DNA of 64,000 nt. It comes from Hyalella azteca. Lineage: Eukaryota; Arthropoda; Malacostraca; Amphipoda; Hyalellidae. The notes beneath the pieces are model-generated. The model was given only the letters and a program-made list of their open reading frames with translations, did not search any database and had not been told where the DNA came from. Positions 42,101 to 54,200 of this stretch are shown one piece after another. How positions within the stretch are numbered: position 1 is the first letter of the stretch; each line of letters begins with the position of its first letter. The stretch spans positions 62,001-126,000 of the forward strand of contig NW_025932839.1 of assembly GCF_000764305.2 (NCBI RefSeq), written 5' to 3'. The translations under genes were made by a program, and so were the position numbers.

Positions 42101-42599
42101 CTAGTACCTATTTAAAATTAGTCAAAGTTCAGTAACGATTTCAACTTTTACTTTTCTCGAATTAGAGGATATCGTATTGAAAAAGAATGTCTAACGAGTG
42201 CTAATCGTTCGTGGAAAGGTCAAAGGACTGGAGTCATCATATAGCTAAGAGACAACCGAGCCTGATAAACTGCAGTTTCAGAAAGGGCCTGTTAGGGATT
42301 TTTGAAGTCCACCCCTAGGACTCAAAAAGAGCAATTCAGACATCATTCGTCCTTGATGTTTCAACAACATAGCAAGAAGACTCCTTTCAAACTGGATAAT
42401 CAAGCATCCAAGCTGGACATAATGACTTATTGGGCTGATATTTTTCGAAAAAATACTTGCAAGGTGAGGTCTTCAACGCCCCAATCTAAGATAGTTTCGT
42501 ACAGAAGCTCGACAGGGTGAGGATCGACCCTATGTGTCCCATGACATTCCAATCGTATAAAAACACTTGGGGCCCGAAGATCTCTGTTTTCAGCCATCT

Positions 42600-43464
42600 A
42601 TGCAACACAAACTCCTATCCTAAAGCATAGTGATGTCGGCGCTGAAGAATAGGCCTGGTGTTAGAATAGAATAGAATAGAAGTGTCGGCGTTGAAGAAAT
42701 AGGCCCATGGCCTGTTGCCGATTCTTGAACTTTTCGTGACGTGATTCACAAGGGATCCGGCCTTTGGAACCCGATCTTTCTATAGCTGACGATTGATTTG
42801 AGATAGCTGCTGGACTTATTGCCTGATCCGTAATTTGCTAGGCATTTTAAGACTGAACATATGCTCCTGCATAGCTTCGTCTAGTCTGTTTTTGAAGATG
42901 TTCATACTCGGAGCTTCAACGATGCTATCAGGGAGGCTGTTCCACATGTCGGTGACTCGAAGCGAGAAGAAATGTTGTCGCATGGATGTGTTCCAACGCT
43001 GTTTTTTTAGTTTATAGCCGTGGCCCCTGGTGTTGGTTCTTGTTTCAAATTATAGTAATCCTTCTGGGACCTTGTATAAGCCATGAGTATACTTGTATAC
43101 TTCAATGAGGTCCCCACGCAGACGTCGATAATGGAGGCTTGGAAGCTTCATAATCTTTAATCTTTCCTCATAGGACTTGCCTTTCAAGCCCGGAACTATC
43201 CTTGTTGCACGTCTTTGAACACTCTCTACTAAATTTTTGTCCTTTTCAAATTTCGGTGACCGCACGACGTTTCCAAACTCCAGGTTCGGGCGCACGACAG
43301 CAACAAACAACTGCTTCATCGTTTCTAAATCTAGGAACTCGAAAGAGCGTCTGATCAGTCCAAGTCGATGATTGGCTTTATTAACTTGACCTTCAATTTG
43401 CTTAGAAAATTTCAACTCATTGTCGATATTAACTCCTAAATCCTTTTCCGTTGTCGACTTCGAC
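42600..43464 (-). mobile_element. LINE 3' fragment, minus strand
   Basis: The best-preserved RT C-terminal copy. It reads TTEKDLGVNIDNELKFSKQ, LGLIRRSFEFL, VAVVRPNLEFGNVV, VQRRATRIVPGLKG, YEERLKIMKLPS and RRLRGDLIEVYKYTHGLY. One frame disruption follows near 43,050. The C-terminal WNSLP-type region follows, then a 3' end with agaatagaat-type tail repeats at 42,655-42,690. It directly abuts the SINE at 43,465 on its 5' side. Confidence 0.85.
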
Positions 43465-43726
43465 ATAATAATAATAATAATAATAATAATAATAGCGGTT
43501 TCAGCGTTTATTAGGCCGTAGGCCTGTCGCCGATTCTTAACATCGCAGAACATTCACAGCTTGCTGCTGCCTTGAACTCGCAACTCACTGCTACAATTCT
43601 GCTGTGCTTAACCGCCCGGCCTCCTTGCCGATTCTGACCAGAAACTGACGCACAGAGCTGGGATCGAACCCGGGCCTCTCTGCTCCAATCTTGGTACTCT
43701 GAACTGTAACCACTGGGCCACCCTGC
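43465..43726 (-). mobile_element. tRNA-derived dimeric SINE, second copy
   Basis: About 90 percent like 11,667-11,910. Two tRNA-like modules with A-box and B-box motifs, the tail block, and a (TAA)n microsatellite of about ten units. Its microsatellite tail runs straight into the LINE fragment, giving a fused frame with an isoleucine run. Confidence 0.8.
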
Positions 43727-44676
43727 CCATCATTACTCTGTCGCCCATCTTGCCCATTTAAACTATATGTAACCTTGAATGTCCATTTTCCATCATGGGC
43801 AATGCGAATCAACTGACACTTAATGCTTTACAAATCATAACGTTAGAAATCCAAATGTTCTTTATTAATTTGTATCGCAATTTGTACTTTGAAATGCAAG
43901 TACACTTTTTATACGTCCCGCAAGTGATGAAAGGTTTACAATCCGTAAATCAGCTGGTGACCGTTCGACTTTGACGCCGGTCACCACCGGGCCGGCGGGC
44001 ACCGCCCACCGGCATGCTCAGTTGACGATGAACTGCGATCTAGTATGGACTTGTGTTTCAGTTGTCGGCAGATCATCTGTGTGCGACAGACTATCCAATA
44101 CTGTTACCCCAAAACAACTTTGCTATGAATCTACTAGATGCTTGAAGCAAACCGATCGATAGATACGAGAAAAGAGTTTCAAGACGTAAAGTTTATTTAC
44201 GGTAGCTCTTTACTAAGTCTGCATCGCTTGGTGATTACTACAAAAAACATCATGCAGGAGTGTAAAAAATTGTTGTTGCTTATTTTGTTACTTCTGTTTA
44301 ATTTGTAAACAATATTCATTCATCATTGTAAGAGTAAGACTGCCTACCATTAACAACTTTGAGATTGAGTAGGATTGTAGGAGATCATAATTATATTAGG
44401 TATCTATTATTCTATTTCATCACTGTAAAGTAATTTTTAAATTTATTTCACATAATTAAAAATTTATGTTATATATCACATTGTATAATTATATTTTTAT
44501 ATAATTCAGGATATACATAAATTTTTGACATTACTTTATTTTTTTAATCTCCAAACATAGGTAGGTGGCCATGGTCAGGAAGATGTGCCAGGTGTGCGGG
44601 AATTTATTTTGTCATTTTAACAACCTGTGCAGTGCGCCGTACTATGCTGGTAAAAAAATGCGCCATGCGCCGTACA

Positions 44677-44854
44677 TAGTGGCAAAGCAGAGAGTTTTTT
44701 AGACTCTGTCTCAAGTTCATTTTTGAGTCCTATAAGTAGACCAGTAACGTATCATGGATACCAGCATTATCATACTTAAGAAATTGGTTAAAATCTCAAG
44801 TAAATGAGGTAATTAAGAATTAATTGATTCTAAAAAATCTCTGGTTTGTCACTA
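44677..44854. mobile_element. TA-flanked MITE, family B copy 1
   Basis: 178 bases, with ends tagtggcaaagcagaga and its imperfect complement tctctggtttgtcacta, consistent with a TA target as used by Tc1/mariner elements. No coding capacity. Confidence 0.75.
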
Positions 44855-45013
44855 TGGCGCCGTACTTTAGAAAGCTAAAATTGTTCTACTATTTTAGTCG
44901 ACATTATACGCAAGTATGAAGTATATTGACTACGCAAGTCGAACTGACAATAATAAAATGTAAGACATGTCCGGGTTACTTCTGACTCTTCCGCTTGTCC
45001 GCCTTGTCGCGCA

Positions 45014-45191
45014 TAGTGGCAAACCAGAGATTTTTCAGAATCATTTCATTTTTAATTACCTCATTTACTCAAGATTTTAACAGATTTCTTATGTATGATA
45101 ATTCTGGTATCCAAGATACTTTACTGGTCTACTTATAGGACTCAAAAATGAACTTGAGGAAGAGTCTAAAAAACTCTCTGCTTTGCCACTA
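45014..45191. mobile_element. TA-flanked MITE, family B copy 2 (inverted)
   Basis: 178 bases, in opposite orientation to copy 1, 160 bases away. Same termini and interior. The two copies together could form a long hairpin. Confidence 0.75.
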
Positions 45192-46056
45192 TGCTTGTCG
45201 GATACCGGGATACGGAACGTACGGTAATCGTAAACTGCGGCTATTATACATACGAAATGTAAACAGATGGTGTTCAGTGTTGCCATATGACTTTGGAGAA
45301 AATTTCTTCTAAAATAAAGTTCTAGATTTCTCATTCACCAAATTTCCGTATCAAGAAAAATCATATATTATTGAAAAATAATTAAAGGCATACTGTACTG
45401 AGTAATGTGAGTATTATGTCTGTTCCTCCACAAACTGCTCGTGCGCGGCAGTGCGACATAGAATTGATGGCCGGGATTGCGCGAACACGTGCACGAATAG
45501 AATCAATTTTCATTACATTGCGCCAACTGTGCACAGCAATAGCTTAAAAAAAGTGAAAATGCGCGGGAAAATTCACCGAAAACATACATCATCCTGAGTG
45601 TGGGTAGGTGGTAGGCCTATAAGAGTTTGTAGGTACGTACTACATAGTATAAATAATAATGATTTCATTGATTTGATTGGATTTTTTTTATATTATATTT
45701 CTAAATTATAAACTATATTGTTTCTAAAGAAAGCCAGCAACATAAATGCTGTGGCAATGTTAGTGGCTTTGGCAATTGCATGTATTCTGCAGTGATAGTC
45801 TGACTATAAAACATGAGATATGCTGCTATGCCTATTGGTTGACTAATGCACAGTTTAATCATTAATGTAGTATCATGTAGTTCAACTTCAATGATCATTG
45901 ACCAAAATAAGGTATTAACTGCATTGTTTTTGACTCTAAGATTAAATTAAAGATTAATTAGAATTTCACTTCTCTATCATTTATTAGTTATTGTATTTGA
46001 CTTGTAAATCTCTGCTAAAATTATCATCTTCTTGAGTACCATGAAACTGGGTGTAG
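45192..46056. other. No gene recognised
   Basis: 0.9 kb AT-rich sequence with no coding signal or repeat that I can define. Confidence 0.5.
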
Positions 46057-46435
46057 TTAACATGTTGACTATGTATTGGTACATATGTGTACGCGTACCA
46101 CAAAATGTGTTTCTCCAGGAGTTAGTGGTACATAATTCAGGTTGCCTAAAATCGGCCAAATCCGAGAATAAAAAAGGCCAAAAGAGGCTGATAATTCAAT
46201 GTATACTAGTTTATTAGTAGGTTCCGCTATAAAAATTCCATTTATTTTCTTTTTGCAGTATTTAAAATTTAATTAGGAAGTACCCCTATCATAAATTTTA
46301 GCTGGCCAAAGCAATTGAGAAAAACTAAATCACGGAATTTGTCCGGAAAAAATGACCGTCTGGCAACCCTGCTTGAAAAAAGTACAAAAAATGAAATAAT
46401 AGTACAAGATGAAGCAATCGTAGTCAACGTGTTAA
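46057..46435. mobile_element. piggyBac-type MITE, copy 1
   Basis: Flanked by TTAA on both sides, with terminal repeats catgttgact / agtcaacgtg. The interior matches 55,844-56,206 in reverse orientation (ggtacat...cgtaccac, aatttgtccgg, ccaaatccgag). TTAA duplication is the hallmark of piggyBac insertions. Non-autonomous. Confidence 0.8.
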
Positions 46436-46539
46436 AGGCCAGCCAGAATATTGCACATAAAAATAATATGCTAGGCACTAGGCAGTTAGTCTCTTGAGTG
46501 GAACTAGCTTTGCAACCAAGCCTTGCAAGAGAAACCTTA

Positions 46540-46960
46540 CTAACGTAATCAACAAAAAAAAGTTACTAATTAAATCAACAAGAGGAAAATTACTAATTTA
46601 ATGAACAAGAGGAACTTTACTAATTTAATCAACAAGAGAAACTTAACCAATTTAATCAACAAGAGAAACTTTAATCATTTAATCAACAAGTGAAACTTTA
46701 CTAATTTAATCAGCAAGAGAAACTTTACTAATTTAATCAGCAAGAGAAACTTTACTAATTTAATCAACAAGAGAAACTTTACTAATTTAATCAACAAGAG
46801 AAACTTAACCAATTTAATCAACAAGAGAAACTTTAATCATTTAATCAACAAGTGAAACTTTACTAATTTAATCAGCAAGAGAAACTTTACTAATTTAATC
46901 AGCAAGAGAAACTTTACTAATTTAATCAACAAGAGAAACTTTACTAATTGAATCAATGCT
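46540..46960 (+). repeat. 27-bp minisatellite with a 162-bp higher-order repeat
   Basis: About 15 copies of a 27-base unit (aatttaatcaacaagagaaa plus ctttact). Variant units follow the order taacc, taatc, gtg, cagc, cagc, plain, and this six-unit order occurs twice exactly 162 bases apart (for example acttaacc at 46,641 and 46,803). Confidence 0.9.
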
Positions 46961-46964
46961 GATT

Positions 46965-48088
46965 CCATCAGAGTCCCAAATTTTCAAAAAAAAAAATTAC
47001 TGTGACTATTGAAATTAATGTTAAAATTGAATAATAAAATAATTGTGTCTTATTGATCAGGATTCACTCTGGACATTTCCACTGTTATTTAAATAGTACT
47101 CTCTAACAAGAGATTCTGAGCCTGTGACTTCAATTTATGATTGAAATTGCTGTCCCCATTCTATCCTGCTAAAATATTTATCCTAAATATCCTGCCTATA
47201 TAGAGTTGTGATGAAGGAAGGGATTGTTGAAGATAATAGCTATCATGCCACTGGGACTAGAGTTTCTAGTTAGAAATTAGGCAATGTCTGCTTCTGTATT
47301 TCTCAACTTCTTAAAATATCCTTTAAGTGTTATTGACCATAGTATTTTACCGACAGTTGTTGTTTGACAGACAGTTCTTTTTCCTTTATTATCTGAAATT
47401 ATTTTTAGAACCAGTGAAGGTTGGTCTTTGAACATCATAGTATAAATATGTGATTTCAATGCATTATGATTGAATGAAAAGCTATAACACAATTCAGGAT
47501 ATGTTTATAAAAATTATTGATCAATTTACCATGCAACTCAAATTCAATAGTTGTCACAGAAAATGTGATGTTTTAGTGTTGAAAACACTTTTTGGGCTCT
47601 CAGGTGAAATATTCTTTCCTGGCCACCAAAATATTTGCATTAACTACTCATCAGCATAAGAGGTTGGCAGCAAGTTGTAGCTGGGCGGTTATTTCAGTAT
47701 TTTTCATCACAAACCAAATCTGTTATTCATTTGTTCATTCAATGTTTATGTTCTAATTCAATACCAAACATTTCTCTTTATTTTTTTCAGGTATGGGGAA
47801 AAATTCCAATAATGATATTTTTCATGCATGTGCTTGATCAGTGACATTGTAACTAATATAAGCAGGCAGATTGATGTCCAATGCTCTGATGACTGCAGTT
47901 GCCTTGCTTATATACCTCACTCATGCTCCCAATGTCTGGTTACACTTCATTCCACTCGCAACTGGATCTGTAAACACTACTCTGTACTTTAACAATACAT
48001 CCATATCTGGAAGAAGGCTCTCATTCACCTAAATTGTTGCCAGAGACTAAAGAACCCAACATAAGCATTCCATAGTGGCAACAAAGTC
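46965..48088. other. No gene recognised; upstream flank of SLC5 gene
   Basis: AT-rich sequence leading to the SLC5 start codon. Promoter and 5' untranslated region are expected here, and perhaps an upstream non-coding exon. I could not place a TATA box or initiator with confidence. Confidence 0.4.
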
Positions 48089-48223
48089 ATGACAGAGGCT
48101 GAGATGGAGGTGACAGCGGTGCTTGGTGTGTTTGATTATGTGGTAGTGGCGATGCTGCTGCTGCTGTCATCCTCAATAGGCCTGTACTACAGGCTTACAG
48201 GAGGCAAACAGGCCACACTCAAG
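48089..48223 (+). CDS. SLC5 exon 1
   Basis: 45 codons from ATG (context gtcATGaca) to donor GTGAGC, phase 0. First transmembrane helix ([20 protein letters not shown]) and the GGKQ cytoplasmic turn. Confidence 0.88.
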
Positions 48224-51200
48224 GTGAGCAAACAAATATTCTGCTGCTAATGCCCAATAATTAACTTCTGTATGTCTAATTTCTAATAGAAGTGAAACCT
48301 TCAATGTTTCAGTATAGCATAGCTTCTAATGTGATAAATATGTAGAAAAACTTATTTTGCTGCTTGCATGCTGCTGACCTGTCATGTTACAATGACAGGA
48401 ATTTTACTTGGTAAACAGCATGATTGTTCTCGCTTTTTTTGTTAGTAAATTGTGTTGCATTAATACAACATGATTTTTCAGATCTATTCTTTCTGATAAC
48501 CTAATTTAAATGCATGGACTATGTTGCCATTGATTTATCATTCCATTTGACCAGGAGTTTATGCTAGCCGACAACAGCATGCCATTCGTGCCTGTGGCAT
48601 TCTCACTGATGGCCTCCTTCATGTCGGCCATCACGCTGCTGGGGGTGGTGCAGGAGATGTACATGTTCGGCACCATGTTCATCATGATCAACTTGGCCTA
48701 CATTATCTGCACACCCATCGTCTGCTACTTCTACCTCCCTGTCTTCTACAACCTCCAAAAAATAAGCGTCTACAAGGTAAGAATTACTCCAAAAATTAAT
48801 TTGTTTTTTTGTTGCTGGTGTTGTTAGCCCTCCTCCTTCGTAGCGCGCGGGGCCCAGACCCAGTTCTGGGGCCAGCCAAGTCGGCTGCCCCAGCGGCCAG
48901 CAGCCCCACGGCGTTCACAGGGTCTGCCCAAAGGTCACCCACCGACAGGGATGTGGGCATTTCAGGGCAGAAGACAAGATGAATGGTGTCGTGCGTGTTG
49001 GATAGACAGAGTGGGCAAAGTGGAGAAGGGTGTGTGGCAGGGTCTATTTTATTTAGATACGAGAGAAGTAGCAGTGATTTATTTGAGCAAAATAACATTG
49101 TTGGCATCACAAGTGAAAGCTCGCTTCTTCCATTTCCTTGTCACCAGTAGTACATCAGCGTCTACGAGGTAGGAATTTGTCCTCTATCTGTCAAGGTGTC
49201 CATATAGCGTTTAAAATAACTCTTCATTGTCTTGCTCAAAACCGGTTGTTGTGAGACAAGGTTCAGTCTTATGAAGAGTCAGGCGTGCGCGCCGCGCTCG
49301 TGGTTATGCATAAATGTTGTCTAATTTTTTATTGTTATGCAGTTGTTCGCTCAGTGTTTCTCATTTTAACTGAGATTGTCCTAAGTCTATGTACAGAAGT
49401 ATATGGTCTATTGTTTCTTGTGTTATGAATATGAAAAGAATATGTTTCAATTTTATGTCGATAATATTTATTGAACCGATCAATACAGTACGAAGGAAGG
49501 AAAGCATTTTCGGAAGAATCCGTTTTGGAAAGTATGTCGTATTTGGTTTTATTTCTGTGGATTTGTAAAGTGCCATACATTAATTTGTTGTCGGTAATAT
49601 ACATATACTGCGATGGTAAATTACGAACTAAATAAAGCAATACAATAGCTCGTCGACAAGGGTGACAGACGCGCTGTGAATTCGTGTACTAGATGAGAAA
49701 TTCCTGCACTATTCCTGCGCTATGATAGTCTTTACAATCTACTCGTTTTTGGACTTATTCGCTCTACAGGAATGCATGAATTGCTTACCACATCTCAATT
49801 ATTATTTCCATTATTATAAATTAATAGGTTACATATATATTGTGAATGAGGACACTGTATTCACTATTGCTCTAATATCACGATATTTATTTACTAATAA
49901 AGTATGAACGATGTCCTGAGACAGTGGACGACAACGAACTTTGCTAGCGTCAGCAGGCATGCGTCTCGCCTGCTATTATTCTATTCCATCTCGTCTTTCT
50001 TACAGGATATGCTGACGCTGCATCATAATTATCGAAGTATGGCATCTAATTATATAGCAAACGTGAATGTGAATAATTTGTCGTATCATCATGTCAGCCA
50101 TGCATGATGAAGTATTTTTGATTACTGCTGGTGAATGTGTTTTATTTATTTTTTATTGAACACGTGTCGTGAGGCAGCAGCACACGTGTTGCCGTGCTGC
50201 ACGTGTCGTGAGACAGCAGCACCAAACAATAATGATATTGTACAATGATAAAATATTACATTGATTATTAATGTTATCATTACGTCTTTACTAATGATAA
50301 TAATGAACACTTCAGTACCTGGAGCTACGTTTCGGCTACCAGACTCGCCTGCTCGCGTCGCTGTCGTTCACGCTGCAGATGACGCTGTACACCGGCATAG
50401 TGTTGTACGCCCCTGCCCTGGCACTAGCTGCTGTCACTGGTGGGTGTTATTACTGTCACTAGCAGCAGTGATGATATACACCGGCATAGTGTTGTACGCT
50501 CCTGCCCTGGCACTGGCTGCTGTCACTGGTGGGTGCTGGCACTAGCTGCTGTCACTGGTGGGTGCTGGCACTAGCTGCTGTCACTGGTGGGTGCTGGCAC
50601 TGGCTGCTGTCACTGGTGGGTGCTGGCACTAGCTGCTGTCACTGGTGGGTGCTGGCACTAGNTTCACCCACTCTCACGCGTTTTATTCATTTATTCACCC
50701 ACTCTCACGCGTTTTATTCATTTATTCACCCACTCTCACGCGTTTTATTCATTTATTCACCCACTCTCACGCGTTTTATTCATTTATTCACCCACTCTCA
50801 CGCGTTTTATTCATTTATTCACCCACTCTCACGCGTTTTATTCATTTATTCACCCACTCTCACGCGTTTTATTCATTTATTCACCCACTCTCACGCGTTT
50901 TATTCATTTATTCACCCACTCTCACGCGTTTTATTCATTTATTCACCCACTCTCACGCGTTTTATTCATTTATTCACCCACTCTCACGCGTTTTATTCAT
51001 TTATTCACCCACTCTCACGCGTTTTATTCATTTATTCACCCACTCTCACGCGTTTTATTCATTTATTCACCCACTCTCACGCGTTTTATTCATTTATTCA
51101 CCCACTCTCACGCGTTTTATTCATTTATTCACCCACTCTCACGCGTTTTATTCATTTATTCACCCACTCTCACGCGTTTTATTCATTTATTCACCCACTC

Positions 51201-54200
51201 TCACGCGTTTTATTCATTTATTCACCCACTCTCACGCGTTTTATTCATTTATTCACCCACTCTCACGCGTTTTATTCATTTATTCACCCACTCTCACGCG
51301 TTTTATTCATTTATTCACCCACTCTCACGCGTTTTATTCATTTATTCACCCACTCTCACGCGTTTTATTCATTTATTCACCCACTCTCACGCGTTTTATT
51401 CATTTATTCACCCACTCTCACGCGTTTTATTCATTTATTCACCCACTCTCACGCGTTTTATTCATTTATTCACCCACTCTCACGCGTTTTATTCATTTAT
51501 TCACCCACTCTCACGCGTTTTATTCATTTATTCACCCACTCTCACGCGTTTTATTCATTTATTCACCCACTCTCACGCGTTTTATTCATTTATTCACCCA
51601 CTCTCACGCGTTTTATTCATTTATTCACCCACTCTCACGCGTTTTATTCATTTATTCACCCACTCTCACACATCTTATTCATTTATTCACCCACTCTCAC
51701 CCGTTTATTCATTTATTCACCCACCCCCACACAGGTCTGTCACAAGCCCTGAGTATCGCGCTGGTGGGTAGCGTGTGCACATTGTACTCAGCCCTGGGTG
51801 GCATGAAGGCCGTACTCATCACTGATGTACTGCAGTCTGTACTCATGTTCGCTGCCGTACTCATAGTTGTCTGTACCGGGCTGCAGACCTTCTCGCTCTC
51901 ACAGGTCTTCTCCATCGCTAATCAGTCTGGCAGACTTCAGTTCTTCTCGTGAGTAAATTGTGCAATTGTTGAGAGTGTGTTGGACTGTTCTTTGTTTGAG
52001 TAAATTGTGCAATTCTTCATCTGAATAAATAATGTAGTTCTCAATGCAAGTAAATTGCACTCTTTTCTGTTTGTTAGTAAATTAGACATTTCTCCTTCTG
52101 TTCGAATTACAGTTCTGCTTGTGGATGAATTGCCCATTGCTCCACGTGTGTGAATTGGCCTCAAGTAGAGGGCAGTAATCATGTTAACTTTCATGATGTA
52201 ATCCACTATCAATAATAGTATTCATCTGCTGCGAGCTGGTGGATTAAATAAACACCTGCCCCGTAACACCTGCCTTGTAACGCCTGCTCCGCAACACCGT
52301 CCCGTAACACCGTCCCGTAACCCCCGTAATAAAGTCCCCCCTGTCCCCCGCCAGACTGGACCCCGACCCCCGGACGCGACACACGCTCTGGACGCAGGTG
52401 CTGGGGGGCAGCGTCACCTACCTGTCCCTTTACGCCGTAAACCAGGCGCAGGTGCAGCGCCTGCTCGCCTGCAGGTCAGTACCAGGCGCAGGTGCAGCGC
52501 CTGCTCGCCTGCAGGTCAGTGCCAGGCGCAGGTGCAGCGCCTGCTCGCCTGCAGGTCAGTACCAGGCGCAGGTGCAGCGCCTGCTCGCCTGCAGGTCAGT
52601 ACCAGGCGCAGGTGCAGCGCCTGCTCGCCTGCAGGTCAGTACCAGGCGCAGGTGCAGCGCCTGCTCGCCTGCAATGCGCGCACTTTACACTTTTCTTGCA
52701 AATAAAATGCATTTATCTCATTCATTCAAAATATGTAAAAAAAATTTCAAATTCTGTGAATAAGAAATGTGAAGACATCCCATCGTGTAATATTTTTAGT
52801 TTAGGGTTGTTAGTCACGATTATTTCAGACATATTTCAGGTATTTATATTAATATCATATTTCACATATTTCACGATTATTTTCAGCTTATTTCATGGTT
52901 GTTTAACAGAACCCTGAAGCAGGCGCAGTGTGCAGTGTGGTTGCAGTGGCCCATACTGATGACACTGTCACTGAGCACTGCACTGGCCGGCCTCATCATA
53001 TACGCGCAGTATAGTCAGTGTGATCCTCTACTGACCGGCGTCATCAGCAAGTCTGACCAGGTGAACTAGTCAGTGTGATCCTCTACTGACCGGCGTCATC
53101 AGCAAGTCTGACCAGGTGAACTAGTCAGTGTGATCCTCTACTGACCGGCGTCATCAGCAAGTCTGATCAGGTGAACTAGTCAGGCACCTGATGTCAGGTG
53201 AACTAGTCAGGCACCTGATGTCAGGTGAACTAGTCAGGCATCTGATGTCAGGTGAACTAGTCAGNNNNNNNNNNNNNNNNNNNNNNNNNNNNNNNNNNNN
53301 NNNNNNNNNNNNNNNNNNNNNNNNNNNNNNNNNNNNNNNNNNNNNNNNNNNNNNNNNNNNNNNNNNNNNNNNNNNNNNNNNNNNNNNNNNNNNNNNNNNN
53401 NNNNNNNNNNNNNNNNNNNNNNNNNNNNNNNNNNNNNNNNNNNNNNNNNNNNNNNNNNNNNNNNNNNNNNNNNNNNNNNNNNNNNNNNNNNNNNNNNNNN
53501 NNNNNNNNNNNNNNNNNNNNNNNNNNNNNNNNNNNNNNNNNNNNNNNNNNNNNNNNNNNNNNNNNNNNNNNNNNNNNNNNNNNNNNNNNNNNNNNNNNNN
53601 NNNNNNNNNNNNNNNNNNNNNNNNNNNNNNNNNNNNNNNNNNNNNNNNNNNNNNNNNNNNNNNNNNNNNNNNNNNNNNNNNNNNNNNNNNNNNNNNNNNN
53701 NNNNNNNNNNNNNNNNNNNNNNNNNNNNNNNNNNNNNNNNNNNNNNNNNNNNNNNNNNNNNNNNNNNNNNNNNNNNNNNNNNNNNNNNNNNNNNNNNNNN
53801 NNNNNNNNNNNNNGCCCTCTGCATCGGTCTGGTGATGTTAGCCTTATAAATGCTTTATTATAGAACAATATACTTATTGCCGTTTGTTTATACGGCGCCC
53901 TCTGCATCGGTCTGGTGATGTTAGCCTTATAAATGCTTTATTATAGAACAATTGACTTATTGCCGTTTGTTTATACGGTGCCCTCTGCATCGGTCTGGTG
54001 ATGTTAGCCTTATAAATGCTTTATTATAGAACAATTTACTTATTGCCGTTAGTTTATACGGCGCCCTCTGCATCGGTCTGGTGATGTTAGCCTTATAAAT
54101 GCTTTATTATAGAACAATTGACTTATTGCCGTTTGTTTATACGGTGCCCTCTGCATCGGTCTGGTGATGTTAGCCTTATAAATGCTTTATTACCGAACAA

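Noticed and set aside
50529..51752. 407- and 435-codon frames with a [14 protein letters not shown] repeat
   Set aside because: They are produced by the 31-bp intronic array, which lacks stops in every plus-strand frame. Splice sites and SLC5 homology place exons on either side.
52398..52917. 121- and 141-codon frames with [12 protein letters not shown] repeats
   Set aside because: Read-through of the 40-bp donor repeats after SLC5 exon 5; the first codons are exon 5, the rest is intron.
53191..53907. Long frames across 53,265-53,813
   Set aside because: They consist of the N gap translated as unknown residues.
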